From positions 171,362,133 to 171,426,132 of the forward strand of contig JBOZIK010000001.1 in assembly GCA_051453625.1 (NCBI GenBank): a stretch of DNA of 64,000 nucleotides. The letters are read 5' to 3'. Under the pieces are notes generated by a model that was not told where the DNA came from, made no database searches, and was given only the letters and a program-made list of their open reading frames with translations. Source of the DNA: Welwitschia mirabilis. Taxonomy: Eukaryota > Gnetophyta > Gnetopsida > Welwitschiales. Below are positions 32,640 to 44,086 of this stretch, in pieces. Each line of letters starts with the position of its first letter. Positions within the stretch are counted from its first letter, which is position 1. Made by a program: the position numbers and the translations under genes.

Positions 32640-33664
32640 TGATGTCCTACTGCAAGTACATTAGGGCAAATATTTCTGATAGGAGCCTTTGGCAATGTAA
32701 GATGGTAGCTATGGGAACTCCACTGGGAAGTCAGTTGACCATGCTCCATAGGTCCTTACTTCTCTCATAGTGGTTGTACTCCCCTCATCATGGATAATAA
32801 AAGTTGTAAGTAAAAGTTTGAGGCTATGGGATCAGTGGTGTTCCTGGTGTTATTAGAGACATTGCTTGTTTCTTAGACCCTTAGTCTTTTCACATAATCA
32901 TTTCATTTCTTGAGATTTTGGTGTTTGTTTTAAAGATGATGGTAGGAGAGTTTGTTTAAAGAATTTTTCTCTATCATAATCATAATCATTGCCTTATTGA
33001 ATGGAATTTTTGTACATTGAGTCATGCATTTTTTACATCAAGTGATGTTATGATTACTTTCATTGGAAATTACTAAGTTAAAATTTTAGAGTGATGAGCT
33101 ATCTTTTATTTATATTATCTTATGTCCATTATTCTTATTTGATTTTGTAGTTTGGTTATTTATTTAAAAGTCATTACTGTATTTTCTTACCATGTTTTCC
33201 TATTTTTAGTTTTTAATAAAAAGTAATTTCTTGTTAGATTTGTGTTATTTTTTAGATTTTGGTGTGAAAAAGTGCTACTTATATTCTTTTTATGGAGAAA
33301 TACTTTTTGTTCACATTTTTATTACTCACCTTTGCACTTTGTTTTGAAAGTTGTTCTTATTTCAATTTACTGCCTTCTCACTCCCATTTATCTTCTTTAG
33401 TTTATTTTGCCAATATAGGATGTATTGCCTTTTCTTTAGGGAGAGGGTAGAGACCCATTTGCATAGCTTATTTTTCAAAAATTTTTAAGCTTTTATGACA
33501 TAAATTTTCAAAATTTTTTAAACACATTGTGCATTACTTGTCATTTATCTATATAATGTGTTTTTATGAGCCTGTTTTATGATTTCCAGATTATCTTTTG
33601 AAAAATAAATTGGCTCGCAATTATGGTTTTTCTACCAGATTTTTGTTAGGGACTAAAAAAGGCT
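32640..33664 (+). other. Element D 3' untranslated region with conserved 160-bp block
   Basis: 32640-32800 is one of four copies of a block around GGTAGCTATGGGAACTCCAC (others at about 47305, 57490 and 59010). The remainder is T-rich with no ORF. Confidence 0.6.
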
Positions 33665-33677
33665 AAATGGGGAGCTA
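33665..33677 (+). other. Element D polypurine tract
   Basis: AAATGGGGAGCTA directly precedes the TG of the 3' LTR. E has GAGGGGCTA at the same place. Confidence 0.7.
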
Positions 33678-34733
33678 TGTTATGCTACTAATTTATAGTT
33701 ATTTAATGGGTTTTATAAAGTTGTTTTGTAGGACTTTTATACAGGTTTTAGTGTAAATTTGAGGATTTTGGAGTTATAAGAGGAAATCCTAGAAAAGTGC
33801 ATTTATTATTTAAATTTGATGCATTTAAGGTACTTTCTGGTGAACAAAGCTTTTTATGATAAAATGGCTAAGTTTCTCCTCAAGAAAGACAATAAAGAAG
33901 ACTATCACCCCCTTAGTCATCCACACGATAGGTAGGACAATGACCCTGTTGTGGACTATAGAGTCATCACTTTCAGAGATATTTTGTGATGTATTATCGT
34001 TCCCACTGTCATTCAGATGACAAACCGAATGACACTAATATGTAATTATCACTGATAGATTCTCTCAGCCATTTTGTCCATTTCCGAGTGCCTAATGAGT
34101 GTGCCTAACTACACCTTCTGTCTGTCCATTTCTGTTGTATTTCCTATAAATAAAATCCCCCTTCTACTCTCCTTTCCATCTTTGATGCACTAGAGATTCT
34201 TGTGATAGGAGAGCAAAGGGTGGGGGATCCATCTTTATGAGTTACAGAACATGAGCACTTGGTACAGGGCTGAGTATTCTCTATTAAGACCCAACTATTT
34301 TGTAACCTAGATGAACATTACTCTTTTAATATAAATCTTAATTTTCTTTATATGTTTATATTTGTTTGCATTGTAGATTTCTTATGTCCCTTATAGTCTA
34401 ATGTTGTCCTAGATCTAGTGACAATTTCTAGGATGATATAGATTATCAAGAGTAGCTCTTGTTAGGACTGAAGAGAAAGTAGGGATTAGAATCATTTACA
34501 TTTCATGTTAGATTAGATTTTGTCTTATACTTTTCATGTTAGTTTTATTTACTTGCTTGGTTCTTAGTCATTTTCATTTCCCAAGATTTATGTTATAAAA
34601 GCAACCTAAGAATTCTTTACAGGTAGACTTCAATAAGATTAACCTTTGAATCACTTCCATTATTCTAGTGTATTGTATTATGCCTAATATCTATTTTGAT
34701 TACTAATGATAAAATCTGTTTGAATGTTAAAAC
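33678..34733 (+). repeat. Element D 3' LTR, end slightly truncated
   Basis: It pairs with 27007-28090 and contains modules at 33902-33944 and 33993-34034 and a TATA box at 34145-34153. The last ~16 bp present in the 5' LTR (...ACACCACAACA) are missing. The sequence passes straight into the element C extra ORF (CCTGTATAAG, compare CCTTGTATAAG in B), so no target duplication can be read. Confidence 0.8.
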
Positions 34734-35618
34734 CTGTATAAGAATCCAACCTCTTTAAGTATAAAAGAGTCTCTTCATAAGAGGCTTGTTTGGGAGAAGG
34801 AGACTTGAAATATTTCTTAGATCTAGAAAAAATGTGCATGCAAGATAAGGTTACATAATAAATGACTAATATAGAAGTTAAAGTTTTTAACTTTGAATGC
34901 AACTGGACTTTAAAATGATGATAGATATCTGCAATTAAAATAAAGTAAAAAAGAGCCCTAGTCCATTAATATTCAAACTAAGAGATCATGTTTTTCAGCA
35001 TATGGCAACAACATTAATAGAATGTTTAGTTTCTACCAAATACAACAAATAGTCTGTATAATAAGAGGTCTCATCATTATGACTCACTAAAGCTAAGAAA
35101 TTGTAAGTAAATACTAAATGCAAAAAGCTGTACTTTGGGGTAAAGTAGGAGGTAGAGAGGGTGGTTTTCCACCAAATAAACTTATCATAAAGATCCCTGA
35201 TGATCTTTGTCTTATCCTTTATGGAATCATGCAATGGCTAAAAATTCTTATAATCTCCTCTAGGAAGATTTCTAAGGGAGTCAATGAGATCTACGGTAAC
35301 CCTAATCCTTCTCCCTAAAACAAGGGTTATTAGGATAGAAGGACCAGCATTAAAAGAGGCATTAAATTAAAACATTCTAGTAAGAAAATGTTAGGATAAC
35401 CCTAAGACATCAAGAATTAAAACAAAGCAAGCTCATTTAAGAGCCTTACCATATCCCTAAATTCCTTAAGCTCCTTAGAAGCAATAGGCCTTTTCTGATT
35501 GATAGGCTTCTTTTCAAGCTTCTCTATGCACTCGTCTATAGGCTCATCTAGCATTCTAGAGTAAAAATACTCTAGATATTTTCTTGTTGGCTCCTTTTGA
35601 CATCTTCTTGAAGTACCC
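34734..35618 (-). pseudogene. Element C extra ORF, N-terminal and central piece
   Basis: This copy reads leftwards from about 35618. It begins YLEYFYSRMLDEPIDE then CIEKLEKKPINQKRPIASKE. The central block at 34995-35234 reads RDLYDKFIWWKTTLSTSYF, HLVFTYNFLALVSHNDETS and YYTDYLLYLVETKHSINV. MHIFSRSKKYFKSPSPKQAS and EETLLYLKRLDSYT follow at 34684-34902. Frameshifts and stops are frequent. The C-terminal piece lies at 26863-27006, beyond element D. Confidence 0.65.
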
Positions 35619-36300
35619 TTTATTATTTAAAAGCACGTGGTACTTTCTAAAAATAAAAGAACTTGAGAGAGATAGCTAAATCTGAGAGAGACAAGTGGAT
35701 AGGTGTGAATGAAAAAGGTTAGAGCTTCACAAGATTTTATAAAGAAGGGTGATTAAGTCTGATTTAAGAAAAAAATGGGTCCACTACCTTATTTCTTGCT
35801 CTATAACCCGATAAGTCTAGTTGATCGAGTTATGGTATGATTTACTTGATGAAACTTGGGTCACAAAGATTTTTACATTCAGTCAACTGATTAGTCCACC
35901 CAACTGGAATCAAGCTTAATCTAAAAAATATCAAGTAACTAGATGAAAATACAGTTGATTAACTTCTTCTCCAAATCCAGTCAATTGAATGCAAGATCTA
36001 GTCGATCATCTTGCCTTCAGTTGGAGGATGGACAGACAATTGCCAATTCATTATGAAGTCTTAGAAAGCTATTAAAGTTCAAGGGTTTTATGAAAAGATC
36101 AGCAAGTTATCTATCAGTGCTAACAAAATATATTAAAAAGTTACTTTTTTCAACTTTATCTCTAAGGAAATGATGTCTTAATTTAATATGTATAGGTCTA
36201 GAATATTAAATAGGGTTCTTTGAAATATTAATTATACTTATATTATCATAAAAGATTGGAGCCTATTTAAAATCTGCTTTAAAGTCTTTAAGCATTTCCT
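35619..36300 (-). other. Element C spacer between pol and extra ORF
   Basis: No ORF is supported. GTCGAC-type sites (for example AGTTGATCGAG near 35819 and AGTCGATCATC near 36000) parallel the same spacer in B and F. The end of RNase H (ISNKPL-like, TKHI-like) is at about 36060-36250 in broken frames. Confidence 0.45.
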
Positions 36301-37667
36301 TCATCCAAAGAAAATGGATACAATAACTTCCTATAACTATATATTTTTCTTTTTTTATAAAAAGAGAGATAGAGTTTTTCTTTTTACTTGTTCATCTTGT
36401 TAATCATGATCCTAAAAGAAAGCAATTACCACTAGTGCTTTTTCTATCATCTTTACACCCAGTTCAATCTATATCACTAAAGTTCAACAAATGTTTTTAT
36501 AGGATACCATATTCCATATTCACTTGTGCCTTTTATGTATTTTATGATCCTTTTGATAGCTTAAAGATTTAATTCCTTTGGTTGTATTTGATATCTAGCA
36601 CACATGACAACACTGAATATTATATCAAGTCTATATGTGGTTAGATATAATAGACTTTTTATAATGTTTCTATAGAGTTTTTGGTCCATAGATTTTCCAT
36701 GTTCATTAAGATTAACCATATAAGGAGTTGACATAGGTGTGTTAGTTGATTTTGCATTTTCTAGCTCAAGTGTTTGATCAAATCCCTTGTGTATTTTGAT
36801 TGAGATATGAAAATTCCATGTTTTATTTATTTAATTTGGAGACCAAGAAACATGAAAACTTTAGCAAACATACTCATTTCAAAATGTATTATTATAATGA
36901 TAATGAATTCTTTTGAGAGAACTTCACTTGAGGCTCTAAAAATTATGCTATATATATAAATTTGAATGATAATAAAGTCCTTCTTCAAATTTTTGACAAA
37001 TAATGTTTTATCCATAGTTCTACAAGTATAACCATTTTTATTGAAACATGTATCTAGTTAATCATATCAATCCCTTGGAGCTTGTTTTAATTCATACAAG
37101 GTCTTGTTGAGTCTATACACATGGTTTGATTTGTGTGTATCTATAAATCCTTAAGGTTGTTCCACATAAACTTCTTTATTAAAAGTTTTATTTATAAAGG
37201 CATTTTTCACATACATTTGATAAAATTTAATGTTCTTAAAAGTCGCATAAGAAAGAAATACTTTAATACTATCTAGCCTAGCTATAGGAGCAAAAGTATC
37301 ATCTACATCTATTCCTTTAATTTCGTTGTAACCTTGGATCACTAATATTGCTTTATTATTAATTACATTGTTTTGTTCATCATCCTTGTTCTTGAAAATC
37401 CATTTTGTTCCAATAAAACTTTGGTATTTTGGTCTTTTAACAAGTTTCTACACGTTATTTATTTTGAATTATTGAAGCTTATCTTGTATAGTCATCATCC
37501 ATTCTTCATGAGATTCTGCCTCCTCAAACTGTTAGGTTTAATTTAAGAGACATAACAAATGTGAGAATAGAAATTTTTAAGAGAGTTCCTTGTTCAAATT
37601 TTTAAGCTAACATATCCAATGATGGATCCTAAAGAGTGATCTTTTAGCTTTTAAACTTTTTAAAAGA
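36301..37667 (-). pseudogene. Element C RT/RNase H, first copy (active site lost)
   Basis: The first copy reads leftwards: IQGYNEIKGIDVDDTFAPIA, ARLDSIKVFLSY and FYQMYVKNAFINKTF at 37151-37342, then VYVEQP. At 36827-37015 it reads KNLKKDFIIIQIYIYSIIF, where YVDD has become YIYS, losing both catalytic Asp, then FEMSMFAKVFMFLGLQIK. The FEMSM...FLGLQIK wording is typical of SIRE/Maximus copia elements. It ends at a 100-N gap and is repeated, diverged, at 37768 onwards. Confidence 0.75.
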
Positions 37668-37767
37668 NNNNNNNNNNNNNNNNNNNNNNNNNNNNNNNNN
37701 NNNNNNNNNNNNNNNNNNNNNNNNNNNNNNNNNNNNNNNNNNNNNNNNNNNNNNNNNNNNNNNNNNN
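37668..37767. other. Assembly gap (100 N) between two diverged RT copies
   Basis: About 1.4 kb before the gap (36290-37667) and after it (37768 to about 39130) are homologous at roughly five bases in six. Confidence 0.85.
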
Positions 37768-39300
37768 TTTAGAATTTCTTTCATCCAAAGAAGATGGGTG
37801 AAATAACTCCTTATATCTATATATTTTTCTTCTATAGTAGAAAAGGATATAGAGTTTTTCTTCTTACTTTCCCTTCCTACTAAGCATGATCCTGAAAGAA
37901 AATAACTACCACTAGTGTTTTTCTTATTATTTTTACATCCAGTCTAATCTGTATCACTAAAGCCTATAAGTTTAAAAGATGTTTTTGTAGGATACCATAA
38001 TCCATAGTCACTTGGTCCTTTTCTGTATCTTATGATCTTTTCAATAGCTTAAATGTATGATTCTTTTCGTTGAGTATCATATCTAGCACACACAGCAACA
38101 TTGAATTTTATATCAAGTCTACTTGCAATTAGACACAATATACTTTCTATTATGATTCTATAAAGTTTTTGGTCTATAGGTTCTTCATGTTCATCAAGAA
38201 TAACCTTACAAGAAGTTAACATAAGTGTATTAGTTGAATTTGCATTTTTTAATCGAAATCGTTTGATCAAATCCCTTGTATATTTGGATTAAGATATGAA
38301 AATTTCATGTTTTATTTATTTGATTTGGAGATCAAAAAACATATGAACTTCACTAAAAATACTGATTTCAAAATGTATTATCATAATGCTAGTAAATTGT
38401 TTTGATATAACTTCATTTAAAGCTCTAGAAATTATGTCGTCTACATAAATTTGAATGATAATAAAGTCCCTTTTTATATTTTGACAAATAATGTTTTATC
38501 CATTATTCTATGAGTATAGCCATTTTCATTGAGAAATGTAGCCAGTTTTTTATACCATATCATTGGATCTTGTCTTAACTTATATAAAGCCTTTTTAAGT
38601 ATATACACATGGTTTGGTTTGTGTGGAGCTATAAAACCTTGAGGTTGTTTCACATAAACATTTTCATGAAGAGTTTCATTTAGAAAGGCACTTTTCATAT
38701 CCATTTGAAAAAATTTAATGTTTTTAAAAGTTGCATAAGATAGAAACATTTTAATACTATCTAGTCTAGCTACAAGAGTAAAAATATTAACTACATCTAT
38801 TCCTTTAATTTGGTTGTAACCTTGTGCCACTAATTTTGTTTTGTTCTTAATTACATTGTTTTGTTCATTATACTTATTTTGGAAAATCCATTTCATTCCA
38901 ATAACATTTTAGTTATGTGATCTTTCAAAAAGTTTTCACACATAATTCCTTTTAAATTATTGAAGCTCATCTTTTATGATCATCATCTATTCTTTGTGAG
39001 ATTCTACCTCTTCAAAATTTTTAGGTTCAGTTTGAGAGACATAACAAATGTAAGCATAAAAATTTTTAAGATAGTTACTTCTTTAAATCTTTAAGCTAAC
39101 ATCTTTAATGATAGATCCTAAAGGATAGTCTTTTAGCTCTTTAAACTTTTTAAAACTAACTTCTTGAGTTGGATCTTCTTTCTTTTTAGTTAATATTTCT
39201 TTTATTGTGGGAGTGCTTAGAGCTAGGTTTTCTTTACCATTTGAAGGAAGAATTTTTGTGCTAAAATCATCTATTTAGACATTTATAGAATCTTTTGTAG
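37768..39300 (-). pseudogene. Element C RT/RNase H, second copy (YVDD intact)
   Basis: The second copy is better preserved. 38474-38896 reads MKWIFQNKYNEQNNVIKNKT, LVAQGYNQIKGIDVVN, ARLDSIKMFLSYATFKNIKF, FQMDMKSAFLNETLHENVYV and PQGFIAPHKPNHVYILKKAL. The active site at 38436-38447 reads YVDD, unlike the first copy and element B. 38049-38270 holds the connection (EEPIDQKLYRIIIESILCL) and RNase H start (GFSDTD). Stops between these pieces inactivate it. 38900-39300 is the acidic linker to integrase. Confidence 0.8.
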
Positions 39301-40060
39301 TTAGACTTCTTTTGTTAAATACCTGATAAGCTCTAATTTTAGTTGAGTAGCCAAAAAGATTGCTTCACTAGCCTTTGACTCAAATTTACTATATTTTAAT
39401 ATAAAGCACTTACTTTCAAAGACTTTAAAATATGAAACATTTGGTTTTCTTCCCTTCCAAAGCTCATAGGAAGTTTTTTTCATTCTTGGTCTTAGGTAGA
39501 CTCTATTTATAATGTAGCAAGTGGTGCTTACTGCTTCAACCCAAAAAGTTTTAGGAACCTCCTTATTATGTAACATTATTCTAGCCATTTCTTAAAGGAC
39601 TCAATTCTTTCTCTAAGCAATTCCATTTTGTTGAGGAGTTTTGATCTAAGAATTAATGTTATATACCATTGTCTATAGAACACTTTTCAAATAGATGGTT
39701 TTCAAATTCTCCTCCATGATCACTTTTAATTTTCTTGATAGTGTATCCTTTCTAATTTTGGATTTTGTTGCAAATTTCAACACAACTTTTATAAGTTTTA
39801 GCTTTGTTTCCTAAGAAAGTAACCCAAGTAAATCTAGAGTAGTCATCAACCATAGTTAATAAATAATTTTTTCCTCCTAGAATTTTTATTTAGGTTGGAT
39901 CTACCAAGTCCATGTGAATAAGTTCAAGTGGAATTGTTATGGAGACTAGATTTTTACTTTTGTGAGAAGTTCCAACTTATTTCCCTTTTTGACATGTGTT
40001 ACAACGCATCTATTTTTGAATGTTAATCTTGGAAATTTCTTTTAAAATTTTCTTTTTAAT
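39301..40060 (-). pseudogene. Element C integrase (copia)
   Basis: Read leftwards: CNTCQKG zinc-binding remnant (about 39990), HMDLVDPT with the first catalytic Asp kept (about 39905-39925), VDDYSRFTWVTFLGNK, KSDHGGEFEN (second Asp), and a frameshifted catalytic-Glu region. The C-terminal part at 39301-39588 reads MARIMLHNKEVPKTFWVEAV, STTCYIINRVYLRPRMKKT and SYELWKGRKPNVSYFKVF. It keeps catalytic residues that element B has lost but is broken by frameshifts. Confidence 0.8.
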
Positions 40061-40500
40061 AATTATTTTGAGATGATCATAATTTACATGTCCTAATCAT
40101 TGATGCCATAGTTCTTCTTGATTTACATGATAAAGATAACATGCAGATAAATATTGATCAATGATGTAAACATAATTTATTCTATTTACCTTGAGAAGAA
40201 CATCATTTATTTTTCCATGTCTGACTTCACACTTTTTACTATAAAAAATAACTTTGTATCCTTTATTACAGATTTAACTAATACTTTGTAAATTATGCTT
40301 AAGGTCATTTACATATAAAACTTCATTAATCTTAAGCATGTTACCTTCACCAATGCTTCGAATTCCTTCGATTTTTGCTCTTCTATTGTCATTAAAAGTA
40401 ATTTATTCTCCATGAAAGTCATCCAAATTTTAGAATCTTGAGTTACCACTTGTTATGTATCAAGAACAATTATTATCCAAATACTAGCTATTTTTATTTA
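40061..40500 (-). pseudogene. Element C protease and pre-integrase region
   Basis: YLDNNCS-YITSGNSRF at about 40480-40430 marks the protease site: the catalytic Asp is kept, DSG is DNN. Conserved pre-integrase phrases (LKHNLQS and VICNKGYKV-like) follow to the left. It is less well preserved than in B. Confidence 0.6.
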
Positions 40501-40849
40501 ATACCTTAAAAGCTATTTAGATACAAAAACTTTTTAAATTATTAGCTCTCATCCACTTAGTCCATTTGGACTATTATGGTATACATCCCCTTGGAAAAAA
40601 TTTAAAAGAAAAAGTACTAATAGAATTTGAAAAGAGAATTAACTTTCTAGCATTGCAGAATAATTTAGATTGCTGATTTTTCATAAAAATGACATGTAAT
40701 TTTTAACACATAATTATGTTTCCATGTTACCTGGTTTAACTTATGTTGAGGGTTGCAAGAGATGAATCCAATATCTTTCTTATCATGAACTAGTTTTTGT
40801 ATCCCAATAATCTGTTCTAATTTATTTGAATTATTTAAAAATTTATTTA

Positions 40850-42158
40850 CAAAATGGGATAAGCTTTTTACCTCTTAAGTAAGTTTGAAGTTTTTAGTTT
40901 GGACCATTTATACATTGTCTCTAACTCCTTATTTTCCTTGATTAGAACCTTTACTATCTTATTTAGATCATTGATACATTTCGCTAATTTTTTACATTTT
41001 GAGTAAAGCTCTTAACATGTATATTAAAGATTCTTATGATCTACTTCAATAAGATTTAGATCATCTAGTTTTGATGAGCAAGGCATGTTATTTATGGAAT
41101 AGATTGTTATCATGAAAGAAAGTCTTCTGTATCCATCTGACTCTTGGCTTGAGCTACTATCATCTTCTTTATCTACATTATCCCATGTGGTAATGAAGAA
41201 AGCTGTCTTTAATTTCCTCTAATCTCTTCTGTTATTTGAACATTCATTTACAACATGTCTATATCCCTTAAAAGCATAGCGTTTGATCTCCTTTTTCTTT
41301 TCTTGATCTCTTTTGAGTTTGAAATGATTCCTCTTTAATTCTATACTTAGTTTACCTTCTTTTTTTCCCCTTCTGTGAAAGGAATTTTTGAATCTCTTTG
41401 CCAAAAGAGCAACTGCATCTTCATCAAGATCTTCATCAAATTTTTTAAATCTATATTCTTCTCACATACTTTTCAAAGCAAGACTTTACTTTATCTTTAT
41501 CTTTATTAAATTTTAACTCATAAGTTTTAAGATTATCTTAAAGTTCCTCAAGTACCATTTAATTGATGTTCTTGCTTTCTTTAATGGTTATGACCTTTAG
41601 CTTAAAGTGTTTTGAGGATGATCTTAAAACTTTTTGAATAACCTTTCCTTCATTCATTATTTTACCTAGACTTGACATAAAATTTGCAATATTTGTTAGT
41701 CTAACAAAGAATTCTTGAAGAGTCTTCTCCTCTTCTATGTAGGTATCTTCAAACTTGGAAATGAGAATTTGTAGCCTTGCCTACTTTAAAGTAGATGTTC
41801 CTTTGTATGCTATTTTAGGAATATCCTAGGATTCTTTTTGGTGTGTTCACAGTTTATGATTCCTTTAAATTCATCTATACATACTATTCAAAAAATTACA
41901 TTAAGAGCATGGGCATCTAGGGTAGTCTTGGCTTTATCGGTGGAGGTCAATTGATCTCATTATTTTTCTACTACTATAGTCTTTTCATTTATATCAGTTT
42001 TGGATAATATAGGTATAATGTAGCCATTGTAGATTACCTCCTTTATATCTACATTTAAGGATCTAAAAAGTATTCTCATATAAGCCTTCTAGTAGGCATA
42101 GTTTATCCATCAAATATGGGTAGTCATCTAGTAGAAATCCATTTGAAGTATTACTCAT
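40850..42158 (-). pseudogene. Element C gag (copia)
   Basis: Reads leftwards from ATG 42156-42158 (MSNTSNGFL-like, the same start as A and F). Recognisable pieces are a UBN2-type segment near 41640-41720, LSYELKF near 41510, and at 41219-41404 KRFKNSFHRRGKKEGKLSIE then KRYAFKGYRHVVNEC. This last is a zinc knuckle whose first two Cys are lost (Arg and Phe), with His and the last Cys kept. Stops throughout. Confidence 0.7.
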
Positions 42159-42210
42159 ATTTAGGTTTTAAGAGTTTAGATCTATTAGGATCTACTAATG
42201 ACTCTACCTA

Positions 42211-42224
42211 GCTCTGATACTAAA
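42211..42224 (-). other. Element C primer-binding site
   Basis: The minus strand reads ATTTAGTATCAGAGC. TATCAGAGC is the exact initiator-Met tRNA primer core, the best preserved in the window. Confidence 0.8.
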
Positions 42225-43533
42225 TAAAGGATCTAGAATCCTAGAGTAGAGGTAAATAGGATTTAAAAAATAAATAACCTCCAAAGCTATCTTCACAAGT
42301 ATTCAAAACTAAAATATTTGTGCATATGAAATACAAAAATTAATTTGAAAAAAGATAACTAAAAGTACAAAATACTAATGAAGATAGACACACAATTCAT
42401 AGTGGTTCAGGAATCCCTCTATTCCACTCTCAGTGATTAGCTTCTATCCAAGCCTAATATAGATATTCATTAATTACTTTCCAGGTATTTCAAGTTTATT
42501 TGTAACCTGTTACAATTGGACTTTTTAGAGGCTTAGTCTCAACCTTTAGAGAGAATACTATTTGGTAATAATATCATGCTATAATACACAGGTTCCACTA
42601 AATCTGAAGTACAACAATAATATTTATACAATACTTGAAATAATATCATAATCTACATATGTACAGAATAAATTGATTAATCAAGTACTAATAATCATGA
42701 AATATGTTTGTTCATCTTTGATCAAATAGAAGATATGCCAATGAATAGTCCAAAAGTCATTCAATGATTTTAACAGCTGAAAAGTATATAGGAGAAAAAT
42801 TTTAGGGTTTTAGAAGTGAAATAGATTCTTCAAAGGATAAAAATGGAAGGCTAAATAGCTAGAAAAATCTTATTTCTATCATGATCAGTTGACCACTTGA
42901 AATGTCCAATTGATCTCATTGAGTACTGTTAGTGATGTCAGTCACCCTCATCTTCTTCCAATCAACCTCATTAAGTGCTATCACTGATGTCAGTTACTCC
43001 CATCTTCTTCCAATTGACCTAATCTTCTTACATCTCCATGTTTGATCGATTCCTTAAGATCTAGTTAACTAGATGTTTGGTAGACTTCATTTTAATCTGG
43101 TTGATCCCATGTATAGAAAAGTGTATAATAAAATTTATGACCTAGTTCTGGTTGACTTCTCAGGTATTCAGTTGACCCCTTGATTATAAAATATGAAAAC
43201 ATTTTACTTTAAGTCTAGTTGACCCCTTAGGAATCTGGTCAACCCCTTGATAATAAGATGTGATAAATTTGTTGCACAAGTTTGGTTAATCCCTTAGGAA
43301 TTTAGTCAACCCATTAGTAATCTATCTTTGCCAATTTTTAGTACAGATTTAGTCATTCCCTGGGGAATCTAATTGACCTCTTTGAGGATTTGGAACTGGT
43401 TTAGATAAGATTTATAACAAATGATTACAGCTTCTGACCTATAAGGATTAATATTTTCTGTAAAGAATACGATACATTTTGCTAAAATAGAAAATGTTAG
43501 TTTGACATCAACTTGGCAAATTATAACTCAACT
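42225..43533 (-). repeat. Element C 5' LTR (copia)
   Basis: Runs from TAAAGGATCTAGAATCC to TAACTCAACT and pairs with 25101-26362. The GTCGAC-type ladder has pairs at 43217/43237, 43284/43304 and 43353/43373 (20 bp within pairs, 67-69 bp between). Gypsy integrase resumes at its outer end. Confidence 0.85.
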
Positions 43534-43986
43534 TCTTTTTCTTTTTGTGATTTTTCTATCAATGATTCTTTTCTAGATGAATAACTATTTGTTGTATCTT
43601 CTACTCATCCCCTTTTATGATATGCTAATATTGTTAACTATCTTATTACTTTTAAAAAACCACAAAATTGGAGTCATAATTAAAGAAAATCTTTTTCCAT
43701 AGGATAGGTAATTATAAGTGGACAGAGTCCTATCTTTATCATAGGTGTAAAGATCAAATTAAAAGAAAATGTATGCCAGAATGGGAAAATTCTAGTATCC
43801 TTCATCTTTGTCATGGTGGTGTTTATGGTGGACATTTTAGTGGTCAAAAAACAGCCATAAAAATTATTCACTTTATATTTTATTGGCCTAGTCTTTTTTA
43901 GGATACTTTTGATTATGCTAGAATGTGCAATATGTGTCAACATTATGGTAGTCTTTTACAATAACAATAAATGCTCCTTAAATCTA
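43534..43986 (+). pseudogene. Element E1 integrase N-terminus (gypsy), resumes after C, runs into gap
   Basis: This continues the E1 pol broken at 25100. INDSFLDE-LFVVSSTHP, YANIVNYLITF, HRIG-VIISGQSPIF, a CHGGVYGGHFSGQKTAMK-like stretch, and FDYARMCNMCQHYGSL with the CX2C of the zinc-binding HHCC domain. The same order appears in E2 (45500-45960) and G (55620-56080). The frame is broken and the catalytic core is missing beyond the gap. Confidence 0.75.
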
Positions 43987-44086
43987 NNNNNNNNNNNNNN
44001 NNNNNNNNNNNNNNNNNNNNNNNNNNNNNNNNNNNNNNNNNNNNNNNNNNNNNNNNNNNNNNNNNNNNNNNNNNNNNNNNNNNNNN
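43987..44086. other. Assembly gap (100 N) between two pol copies
   Basis: Before it is E1 integrase; after it the sequence restarts upstream of RT, matching 23690. Either a tandem duplication or two contigs of related elements placed side by side. Confidence 0.85.

Noticed and set aside
31591-32749. Long ORFs across 31642-32639 and other N runs
   Set aside because: They are open only because N has no stop codons; the real bases at their ends give no coding signal.
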